Below are positions 11,401 through 18,993 of a DNA stretch of 64,000 bases, in pieces. Source of the stretch: Ditylenchus dipsaci (lineage: Eukaryota > Nematoda > Chromadorea > Rhabditida > Anguinidae); assembly GCA_004194705.1 (NCBI GenBank), contig SADC01001278.1:983428-1047427 (forward strand), given 5' to 3'. Under the pieces are notes generated by a model. That model did no database searches. It saw only the letters and a program-made list of their open reading frames with translations, and was not told the DNA's origin. The translations under genes were made by a program, and so were the position numbers. Numbering within the stretch: the stretch's first letter is position 1; each line of letters begins with the position of its first letter.

Positions 11401-12179
11401 TCGTAGACTATCAAAGAACATATGACCCCAAAAACTACAACCCGAAAACAGTCGGCCTGTATGGCGGCTTTACTGAAAAACCAAGCAAAGATGTGGTCAT
11501 GACTACTCAAACGGTAGTTCACTTGAAAAAAAAACAGCTTTCGAACTCATAGCTTTACATAATATTGGATTTCTGGAAAAAACTAATAAACCTCAGTTGT
11601 GGGCAAGGCTCCTGAATCGTCTTTTTCCGAAAAGAGTCTACCTTTGCCTTAGTCCCTCTGCTGTTATTTTTTGGATTGAATTCAAACATTTTTCCCGAAC
11701 TATAAAATGAAAAAAGATGTTTAAAATTGCCGCTAGTTTAAGTTAAAACATCAACAAGAGAACTAAGGCTAAAAATGGGCCAGATTGTTAAATAAATCAT
11801 TTTAATCTTGAAATTTGCATCATAGAAAACAAAAAATTTTAAAAAATATCAATTGATTATTATTATTTTGTTTAATTTTTATTTTTTTTATCAAGCAGTA
11901 CATTTAGATCAGTGTACCTAAGTCGTTCGGTTCAACTCTGAGGGGAGAAGACGTAAAGGCCATTCATCGTTGCATTGGTATATGATTAATATTTTTTTCG
12001 TAAGACCATTTTTTGAAAGTAAATGTTCACCTTCAGCTGTATCTGGTGCTTACGTAGACATGGGTGAGCCCACTGAACGCGATCGGGATGTTGTTATCAT
12101 TAAAGGCACTGAAAAACAGATCACCAAAGCCATTGGCTCACTCAAAAAGAGGTTATTATGTCACTTACATACAATCTAG
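2482..12179 (+). CDS. hnRNP K-like protein, three divergent KH domains
   Basis: Exons: 2482-2771, 6187-6230, 6284-6356, 10074-10240, 11267-11338, 11394-11513, 11908-11977, 12037-12179. KH1 (FLVPVEADAIVGPLSRNLKY, then YQAYIHISIAPMPER, then TVSIAG), KH2 (VRVLVHK, ending CPRSTDR) and KH3 (ISVPKSFGSTLRGEDVKAI, then VSGAYVDM, VVIIKGT) align in order with vertebrate hnRNP K. So does the YDPxxY...YGGF linker between KH2 and KH3. hnRNP K binds C-rich single-stranded RNA and DNA and acts in nuclear RNA processing. Here the fourth residue of each GxxG loop is lost (GPLS, GKLM, GEDV), and the RGG-rich stretch before KH3 is missing. Exon 10074-10240 is one base short: the frame breaks at the AAAA run 10125-10128. 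Phases of all other exons agree. Large introns hold foldback elements; the first exon is uncertain. Confidence 0.82.
3018..3425. mobile_element. Foldback element with TTAACACGCG ends
   Basis: Inverted arms of about 65 bp (ends TTAACACGCG/CGCGTGTTAA; both carry a sequence close to CAGAATTTCACGCTGAACAC) enclose roughly 280 bp. It lies in the first large intron of the hnRNP K-like gene. TTAA at both ends could be the target duplication. Confidence 0.65.
3486..3670. repeat. Degenerate tandem repeat, unit about 35 nt
   Basis: Five to six diverged copies of a unit containing ACGTTTCGTCACCT followed by an A/T-rich stretch such as TATTAAAA. Unit length varies between 30 and 40 nt. This is a decayed minisatellite in intronic DNA with no coding content. 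Confidence 0.6.
3949..4343. mobile_element. TA-flanked foldback MITE, TAGAGTTGG ends
   Basis: Ends are TAGAGTTGGTCCGGAATTTT and its near complement ending CCAACTCTA. The two halves are partially complementary throughout (CCGGAATTTTCACCTT near the centre). Intronic in the hnRNP K-like gene. Immediately followed by another foldback at 4344-4640. Confidence 0.65.
4344..4640. repeat. Dispersed foldback repeat (first copy)
   Basis: A hairpin centred near 4485 pairs TCTAAGGTAAGTGAG...GCGCGCATCTC with GAGATGCGCACA...CCTTAGACA. Outer parts read TTATGCGGTAGGCCCAGTCA. A better preserved copy sits at about 32705-33000 and fragments at 39355-39480 and 46450-46560. The internal GTAAGTGAG looks like a splice donor but belongs to the repeat. 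Confidence 0.65.
5092..6140. mobile_element. Large foldback element, arms about 350 bp
   Basis: Left arm 5092-5440 and right arm about 5790-6140 are diverged inverted copies. Shared anchors are ACCGACTGTTGGAAA, GAAGCATTTTC and AATATTCAAGGCT. A second palindrome at about 5660-5785 lies between them. It fills the intron between the first two KH1 exons of the hnRNP K-like gene. Short open frames over it mirror each other on opposite strands and are not genes. The central palindrome resembles the core of the element at 30361-31910. Confidence 0.7.
6421..6752. repeat. AAGCGCCCATG-rich repeat with TACCGTAATTCTTCTAA end
   Basis: The motif AAGCGCCCATG(C/T)T recurs at least six times between 6440 and 6745. 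The left end TACCGTAATTCTTCTAA resembles the TACCGTATTT MITE family. The right end runs into a palindromic TTAA-family element, so this MITE probably inserted beside or into it. Confidence 0.45.
6757..6912. mobile_element. Palindromic TTAA-family element, left end truncated
   Basis: The near-perfect hairpin AATGCGCGCGGGACACTCCT / AGGTGTCCCGCGCGCATT is followed by ATGGTCCTTTAA. That is the same terminal sequence as the elements at 21730, 43694, 58637 and 61003. The expected left TTAA end is missing. Confidence 0.6.
6957..8400. other. Non-coding stretch with diverged direct repeats
   Basis: No exon-like reading frame with splice sites was found. Related blocks recur around 7660-7740, 7850-7915 and 8215-8330 (for example AAAAGTTTTTCTTTGTGACC and AAAAGTTTTTCCTTTTGACC). 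This suggests old dispersed or tandem repeats within the 3.7-kb intron of the hnRNP K-like gene. Confidence 0.4.
8411..8517. mobile_element. hAT-type MITE with CCCGTCCCG repeats
   Basis: Inverted ends AGAGACCGCATC / GATGCGGTCTCT enclose GC-rich GGGACGGGATCCCGGGCGGG. The flanks CTTTATAG and CTTAAAAG agree at 6 of 8 positions, consistent with an aged 8-bp duplication. The interior motif is shared with the larger hAT element at 59810-60708. Confidence 0.7.
8655..8795. repeat. GAGAAT microsatellite hairpin
   Basis: Repeats of AATGAGAATGAGAAGCATA on the left are followed by their complement (TATGCTTCTCATTCTCATT) on the right, giving a long A/G against T/C hairpin. No terminal repeats or target duplication were seen. 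Confidence 0.65.
8982..9155. mobile_element. TA-flanked MITE, CAGTCAACTCTCG ends
   Basis: TACAGTCAACTCTCGCTAAT and its complement bound 174 bp in which the end motif TAATCCGTCAC is reiterated four times. TA at both borders fits a Tc1/mariner/pogo-type duplication. That duplication is demonstrated directly for a relative at 30569-30658. Confidence 0.8.
9160..10073. other. Intronic sequence without recognised features
   Basis: Distal part of the long hnRNP K-like intron, ending in the acceptor TAATTTTGCAG at 10073. A 71-codon open frame at 9497-9712 has no splice support or recognisable domain. Nothing else was seen. Confidence 0.4.
10502..10953. mobile_element. hAT-type element made of GGTGCC repeats
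   Basis: Ends CAGTGGTGTAA and TTCACATCATTG are imperfect inverted repeats with the CAG-type start common in hAT. They are flanked by a perfect 8-bp duplication CTTCATAT (10494-10501, 10954-10961). The interior is GGTGCC/GGTGCA hexamer repeat interrupted by AT-rich spacers. It lies in the intron between the KH2 exons. Open frames across it are repeat artefacts. Confidence 0.85.
10961..11003. mobile_element. 43-bp minimal TACCGTATTT palindrome
   Basis: TACCGTATTTCTTCTAAT, a short spacer, then ATTAGAGGAAATACGGTA. The element is nothing but its own terminal repeats and abuts the hAT duplication, sharing the T at 10961. It is the smallest member of its family in this window. Confidence 0.75.
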
Positions 12180-12705
12180 ATTACTTTTTTTAAATTTGAA
12201 ATATTGGGCTAGTTAGAAGGTAAAGAATATGAAGCTGGCCCACTGTTGGCACAACAAATGACTTTCTTGGTGACACCACATTAAAAGTTGTAGAGAATCG
12301 TTTATGTGATTTGTAAAACTATTTTTAAAAATTATGAATTTTTGATAATTAAATAGTTCCTTATAAAAAATACTAACATTAGAATATTTTAGCCTGATCC
12401 TATTTCATAACAAGGAGCAAAGAGAAGCAGCAGAGCTAGAAAACTGACATATATTTGTTACTGATTGAACGGTTTGTTGAATTTATTATTTTGTTTATAA
12501 ATCTTTTTAGTCAATAAAAGAATTTTTTTATAAAACTGACAAAACTATTTATCGTGACGATAACATTTGTCTGCCGGCGGAACCCTGTGCCCTTATATTC
12601 TAAGTTCGATATTCGAGATGAGTTAGGTTTGTTTGGCTGTGAACACAAAAACAATGATACACAAAGCATTTGTAAATTTTAAAATGTTTAATTTTAAAAT
12701 GTTTA

Positions 12706-13176
12706 ACCCTATAAAGGGCAAGTTGACCACAATGTGGTCACGTCAGATTTGTGAGCCTCGATTTGACTCTCTAAAAAAACCTTCGGGAAAATGGTCATAT
12801 AACCTAGCAAGATAATAATGTCAGCTTCAAAATGGCATATTTTGAAGGCTGATAAGACCATATCCGGCAAAAATGTAACCTAATTCAAAGTGGTGCACCT
12901 TCTAGGCCAGAGACCACATCGTGGTCATATATGAACAAAATATTTTTAGAATAAGGGTGGGTTTCAAAACTTAAAAACTTTTATGTTTTTTCATTTTGAT
13001 TTTTTGTACAGCCCATCAAATTAAAAAACTAAATTATTACAGACTGAAAACAGCGTGATCAATGTGACCAGGGCAGCTACATAACTCATCACATTTTTTA
13101 TTTAATTTTTTTTATCTTGACCACAATGTGGTAACGTAGTCAGAAACGAGCATGCATAACCTGCCCTTTCTAGGGT
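12706..13176. mobile_element. Foldback element with GACCACAAT.GTGGTC motifs
   Basis: Ends ACCCTATAAAGGGCAAGTT and CTGCCCTTTCTAGGGT are imperfect inverted repeats. The palindrome GACCACAATGTGGTC or a variant occurs near both ends and internally. A related decayed block with the same motif lies at about 49215-49460. It is located just downstream of the hnRNP K-like gene. Confidence 0.6.
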
Positions 13177-13479
13177 CAAAAGCAAAAATTTATGTTTGCA
13201 GACGACAATAAGCATAATTATCATTAGTTATGGAAACGTTTTTAAAATTGGACATGTGTCTGGGAATTTGTTCAAATTCCTGACAAAAACTAGCCCTGAA
13301 AAATGACACTTAGTTTAAAAACAATAATGGGTCTTTAAAGGAGAAATTGAATTCAGTAAACCTGAAAGGTAAATTAAAAAATAAATAGAACAGTTCTTGT
13401 ATAACATGGGCTCTATACGCATTCGCGCCCACCCAGAAAAAAATATGCCTTGGTCCCCCTGTTGTTTTTTTTATTAATT

Positions 13480-14266
13480 GGTGACCATAAAGTTCGGAAT
13501 GGACTTTTGAACTAATTTTTAGCAATAAAATTTATTCCCCAAAAATATTCCAAACATAGGGTTTTGTAGGCCTTTCCTTCCTCTTTCGAATGGTATATAA
13601 AGTTTCATTAGAATTTTTTAGAAAAGCCATTATTTGGTTACAAACATATGTGAGGTCATTTTAGGATGTTGATAGGCATTTTTACTACTTTAGCTGATCA
13701 AAATTTTAACTAAATGTTCAAGGCTACAGCACAATAAAAGCACCATGTTGTAGCGCAGTTCAAGAGCTACAACAACCACTTTACAGAGTAGCTTTTAAAA
13801 ATATGGGTGTTGAGATATGGCTTTTTTGAAAAAAAACAATTTCTTGAAAAATTACCAAAATCAAATTTTATCCAAATTTTTTAGATTTTGGTAATTTTTC
13901 AAGAAATTGTTTTTTTTCAAAAAAGCCATATCTCAACACCCATATTTTTAAAAGCTACTCTGTAAAGTGGTTGTTGTAGCTCTTGAACTGCGCTACAACA
14001 TGGTGCTTTTATTGTGCTGTAGCCTTGAACATTTAGTTAAAATTTGATCAGCTAAAGTAGTAAAAATGCCTATCAACATCCTAAAATGACCTCACATATG
14101 TTTGTAACCAAATAATGGCTTTTCTAAAAAATTCTAATGAAACTTTATATACCATTCGAAAGAGGAAGGAAAGGCCTACAAAACCCTATGTTTGGAATAT
14201 TTTTGGGGAATAAATTTTATTGCTAAAAATTAGTTCAAAAGTCCATTCCGAACTTTATGGTCACCA
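13480..14266. repeat. Near-perfect 0.79-kb palindrome inside the Merlin element
   Basis: Arms of about 380-395 bp (13480-13862 and 13884-14266) are complementary with almost no differences by eye. The loop is about 21 nt (AAATTTTATCC...). It starts just inside the left Merlin TIR and ends immediately before the transposase frame. Near identity of the arms suggests recent formation or arm-to-arm gene conversion. Confidence 0.85.
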
Positions 14267-14314
14267 GTTAAAATTTTCCATGTTATTATAGATTTTCTCA
14301 ATTCCTCGTGTAAA

Positions 14315-15037
14315 ATGTATTTCTCAGCTAATGAAAGGTGTCTGTCGGACTATAATGAAGAAGGTCAATTAATTTCTGCTGCTGCCATCGCTCTCCGAGA
14401 TACCTTTGCCATGGACAAAATTTCTACAATCAAATGGCTTGCTTGCAGTCGTTTAATCAAAAATTGGTCTCTTTGTGCTAAATGCGGTAACAGTAGGCAT
14501 ATTGTGAAGAACTGATTACGACAATCGACATGTTGTGCGTGAACTCAATTTGAATAAAGGTGACGTCGTCGATTACATGGCAAAAATAAGAGAAGCATGT
14601 GACTACTATTGTGACCATCAGCCATTGATTGGAGGAGAAGGCAAAATTTTCTACTGTTCTTTACCTTATTTCTCTGATTTTTTCGGAGAAATAATTGAAA
14701 CGGATGAAAGCGCGTTTTCAAGACCAAAACATCATCGCAGAGCACCAAAAGGCGGACACAGTCGCTGGATGTTTGGAGGTATCGAGAGAGGTGAAGGCGG
14801 AAAACAGTCAGGGTTGATCGTCGTCGAAAGGAAGATCTCTATCCGCAAATTCGTGCTCGCATACTTCCTGGAACAATGCTGCTCAGTGATGAATATCCAA
14901 CCTACATTCGTCTCCGAAGTCATTTGCCTGAATATAAACATCTAATGATTCGACACAAGAAGAAAACAGGTGGCGGCTTTGCAAAATGGGTCAAGATTCC
15001 TCGTCCTCGGATTATATGGCACTACACCTGGCTTTGA
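14315..15037 (+). pseudogene. Merlin transposase (DDE, IS1595/ISXO2-like), broken
   Basis: Segments in order: NWSLCAKCG (possible zinc-ribbon half), VVRELNLNKGDVVDYMAKIR with IGGEG (helical block before the catalytic core), IIETDESAF with RWMFGGIERG (first catalytic Asp and the conserved GGIER), then ILPGTMLLSDEYPTYIRL (second Asp). At least two frame changes are needed, near 14515 and 14815. Between GGEG and IIETDES lie 50 extra nt with GC/AG borders and a T-rich tract. They could be a GC-AG intron (about 14640-14690). The third catalytic acid was not found, so the copy is probably inactive. Confidence 0.85.
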
Positions 15038-15539
15038 GTTCATACTAACAAACTAGGGTCTGCAGGCGCCTATGTTGTTCGGCAACATTAGTTGTTCATG
15101 TACATTAGTAGTTCGGGTAGATTTATCTTTCGAGTGCGTTAATGGTTAGGGTAGATCATCCACCCTACCTGTTTGACTAAGCTACTCTACCTCGCCTACA
15201 CTCGCCCATTCTCACCTGCTCATGCCCATTCTCGAAAAAAGTTGAAAACACAAAATAAAGCGAATCCGAGGGACATCAGAAGGACACTTGCAAGGATATA
15301 TTTTTTCGGCTATTTTTCGGATGAACACGAACTCGATGAAAATGAATGTATTCCAACACATTATTGATGTTATCAACACTATGGTGTTTGTTTGAGTCGG
15401 TGATTTGAAATTAGTATGGACAATAAAATATTTGCGTGGCTTGACTTGAAAATTTTCAAATTCCAATAAAAGAAACAGGAGGACCAAGGCATATTTTTTT
15501 GGCTGGGCGCGAATGCGTATAGAGCCGGTGGTGGAAGAA

Positions 15540-16430
15540 ACGGAATAAGTAACCAAGGGAAAACAGCTAGCCTAGCAACTATGTTGTAGATCTCTGCTAA
15601 GTTTTCATTCGAGGAGAAATCACAAGCTTCATTGATTTGAAAACTTTACTATATTAATCATACACGTCGATTTTAAAACGTTTTCTGTTTATCTATCAAG
15701 TATGTCTGTAAACTAAACTGTTAAAAGAGCTAGGAAGACACTAAAGTTTCTTTAATTGTGTATAGCCTTAACAACAAATTTAAAAACTTTAAAAGTACTA
15801 AAATAAAAAACAAGTATTTTTTTTTGTTAAAATAAGCCCAATTAATCAGCCTGTGCTATGGCGCCAGAGCCAGCTGGCATCATCACAGTTTTTCGGTAAT
15901 AATTTTTTTAATTACACTGACAACTTCGATTCTGTAAAATGTGGCTGATGAATGCAGTAACAGTACTATTCCCTTAAACGTCCTTTTTCAGGCTCTTTTG
16001 TTACATGATTAATTGGCACATGCCTACTCATTTTGTAGTTCTTATCTAAAAAATCTTGCTGTTTCGTTCAAGAACCGAAAAAAAAGTTTAAGTGGTCCCG
16101 GGATCAAAGCCTACCTGAAAACCCATTTCTACAACTCCCTTGTTATCTTTTATTCATATGATCTAGCGATCTTTAATGGTGGATCAAACTTGCAGTTCAA
16201 GCCGAAAACAAACCAATAAAAAAGAAACAAATGTTCACTGTTGTTTTTTCTTTGTTTCTAGAACTTTTTTTTTTCGGATGAGTTTAAAAGTCAGGGGGTA
16301 AATCATTTGAAGAACAGGCGATAAAACACTTTTTTGCTGATCCATTCTATGTTTTTTAGCTTTATATATTTGTGTGTCTTGAAATAGTTGTTAAAGCTCT
16401 AAATATTTAGATCCGCAAAGAATAATTGCT
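15540..16430. other. Intergenic stretch, nothing recognised
   Basis: AT-rich sequence between the Merlin element and the small secreted-protein gene. It holds open frames of at most 68 codons without domain or splice support. Its 3' part presumably contains the promoter of the gene starting at 16434. Confidence 0.4.
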
Positions 16431-16433
16431 AAA

Positions 16434-17516
16434 ATGTACAAGTTTGTGGTGCTCTGCACTCTTATCTTTTTGCTTACAGCTCCACAGATCAGTTTTGCTG
16501 ACGTGGATGGAGTTTTGAAGTTAGTTTATTTTACTTTATGAGCTAGATTTAGTCTTCGAAAGTGAACATTTAGACAAAAGTGACTTTAGGATACCCCGCT
16601 ACCTTTTTCGACCTTAGAGTAGCAAGAGTTGGTATAAGAACATTCAAAAAAATTAGAAACTTTTCACCTAAAACCTATTTTGTACGGCAACCGGACAAAA
16701 AAGATTTTTAAAGGAGTTTGTCGCCCGACAAAAAAAGACGGTTCTTTACCTTTATCCGGATGACCTCTATAAAAGACCTCTATAACTCTATAAATATTTT
16801 ATAGAGTTATAGAGGTCATCCGGATAAAGAAAAAGAACCAAAAAGACTTTTTTATTCGGTAGATTCGGGCGAAACAGCCAAATTCACCGATAAAAAAGTC
16901 TTTTTTGTCGCGCGACAAAACATCAACGACAAAAAAGGGAAACTCTTTTTTATCGCGCGACAAATATTTTTAAAAACCTTTTTTGTCCGGTTGCCATTTT
17001 GTACGAAATTGAAAGGCTTAAATAGTGAAAAAACATGACAGCCCTTGTTAGGCTTGAAATTATAGGACCCATCTTCTGAGTTATACAGAGCTAATCATAA
17101 AAGCACGGACATTTTTGAAAAAAAATTGCGTAGGTAGTTTCTTGCCCATGGATTCCCCCAGGAAAATCGATGACACTGTATAAATCATCTGGGAGCTCTT
17201 CGGTTAAAATTTCAACCACTTTTCATTAAAAACAGCAACATAAATTTCATGTCAAAAATTCAAGCTAAACTTTTTCAGATAATGTCCGTGTTTTTTGACT
17301 AATCTTGTAGACAAAATGATCACCCCAAACAGCTTAATGTATTAATTCAGTGGATATGGCATAAAGAAAAACCAGGAGATGTTGAGCGGCCTACAAAGTC
17401 AGGTTGCTCAAAACGCAGACATGTTGCAGCGAATACTGTTCGAATTGAGGGACTGGAAGAAAAAGCATGGAGAGGAGCACATTTCCATCCCTCCGCCCAA
17501 CATTTTACATCCTTGA
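16434..17516 (+). CDS. Small secreted protein, 83 residues, family unknown
   Basis: Exon 1 (16434-16519) starts MYKFVVLCTLIFLLTAPQIS, a clear hydrophobic signal peptide with probable cleavage after SFA at about residue 23. Exon 2 (17351-17516) joins in phase (2+1) after an acceptor TTAATTCAG. It encodes a heptad-like stretch (QEMLSGLQSQVAQNADMLQR), then a charged segment ending ISIPPPNILHP before TGA. Exon lengths sum to 252 nt exactly. AATAAA follows at 17572. The mature peptide (about 60 residues) has no cysteines, so it is not a disulfide-rich peptide; a helical or self-associating role is only a guess. The intron carries a 310-bp MITE. Confidence 0.65.
16686..16995. mobile_element. 310-bp MITE with 9-bp duplication and GG-ended TIR
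   Basis: TIR GGCAACCGGACAAAAAAG / CTTTTTTGTCCGGTTGCC, flanked by the perfect 9-bp direct repeat ATTTTGTAC (16677-16685, 16996-17004). It has an inner palindrome around 16765-16835. A 9-bp duplication fits Mutator-like or Merlin elements. The GG start resembles the Merlin TIR at 13409. Confidence 0.8.
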
Positions 17517-17579
17517 AAGCCAACAAACTATTTTCATGTTTAATTGGCAAAAGTGAAATTTTTTACTAATCAATAAAAG

Positions 17580-18990
17580 CATTTACTCGCACAGGTACTT
17601 TTTGCAAACAATAAAAGATATTAAGTAACAGCCTCTTTTAACAACGACAAAAATGTTATGCAGACGGCAGTTTAAATACTCAATGAATATTTCAGGAGGA
17701 ATAGAAAAGCTTCTTTTAAAAAAATTACGCAGATTTTGATCAGAAGTTGAAAGTGTTTCGAAGCGTTCTTTACAGCAAAATTTGTCCTTGTTTGACACCA
17801 AATCTTTCTTATTCTTTAAGTTTTAAGTCAAAAAAATTTACTTTAAAATAGCAAAGGCCGCTAGATGAAATGATGAAATTCAGCAAGACCTGACCACGGG
17901 CTCCAATTTTTGCGGCCCATGTTTTTATGAATTTTTCCACTAGATTTTTTTTATTGATTTTCTTTATTTTTTTGTGTAGATTTTGAAATTTTTTCTGTGT
18001 AAATTTTGAAATGTCTGAGTTTCGGCTTCAATATTTTCTTTAGCTTCGACATATCCTTGCAATACAGCATATATTTAGGTATTTTTCCATTAAATTATTT
18101 CTATTACCGTATTTTCTCTAATTGAAGCCCACGGGCTTATATATCTCAACTCATCTCCAGGATGGGCTTCTGTCAGAGGGTGGGCTTTAATTAGAGAATT
18201 GTGTTGTATATTTCAACCTTCTTCAAAATTATGTCTTATAGTTGATTCAAATAGTTAACGTTCGAATAACTTCAACGAACGAATTTTCATCAATGATTGA
18301 CGTTTTCTTCGTCTTGCTCTGGGTCTACTTTTTAAAAATCACCATATTTTCTGAAAAATCACTATAAGAAAACACTGACTTAAATAAATTCACTGCTATC
18401 TAGCCTGAAGAAAAAACATTTATTTTCAGGGCATTGTACCCTAGCTAGGAGGTTCGATTTTGCAATATTCGTGCTCGGCAGATCTTAAAACACCTAGGTG
18501 GTCCAACATTACAGTCAGGAATTCTTATTAATAATCCATGATTATTTTAGCCACGAAAATTGTGATTTCAATTGAAAAACAGATATACACAGGGATCCCC
18601 GATCACAATTTTGAAAATAAGTAGATTTGCTCGAAATAAGGACATTTAAGGTATTTTAGTGTAATAGGCTATCTTGCCCAGTGCTTATTCCTCAAAAATA
18701 AAATTTCGACGTGAAATTCTAAGAAAAAAAATTGGAATCGCAAAATAAGGACAAATCTTATAAATATGGACATCTGGGAGCCCTGAATATACATGTACAT
18801 CAAATACAATTCAAAATCTCAATATTTCAACTCAAACTATTTTATGTTTCTATCAACGCCAATTTGTGGCTTGCTGTATTTGGAATACTAAATAACACCA
18901 AAAATCCGTTTTGAAACATTGGACAGTGATAAGTTTGTGCTTGTAAGCCCTAATAATTTGTCTACAACTGATTTCTAAGGCATTAGCTTT
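17580..18990. other. Intergenic stretch with a degraded TACCGTATTT MITE
   Basis: TACCGTATTTTCTCTAATTG at 18105 and GGGCTTTAATTAGAGAATT near 18195 mark a decayed MITE. No other structured element or exon was identified before the CHMP4 start. Confidence 0.45.
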
Positions 18991-18993
18991 CAA

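Larger units (their letters stand above)
13409..15526. mobile_element. Merlin DNA transposon, decayed
   Basis: TIRs of about 53 bp (left 13409-13462 beginning GGCTCTATACGCATTCGCGC; right 15475-15526, complementary with a few mismatches) enclose an IS1595/ISXO2-type transposase frame on the + strand. GG-starting TIRs fit Merlin. I could not find the expected 8-9-bp target duplication (flanks TATAACATG and GGTGGTGGA). The left third is occupied by a 0.8-kb palindrome. Confidence 0.8.
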
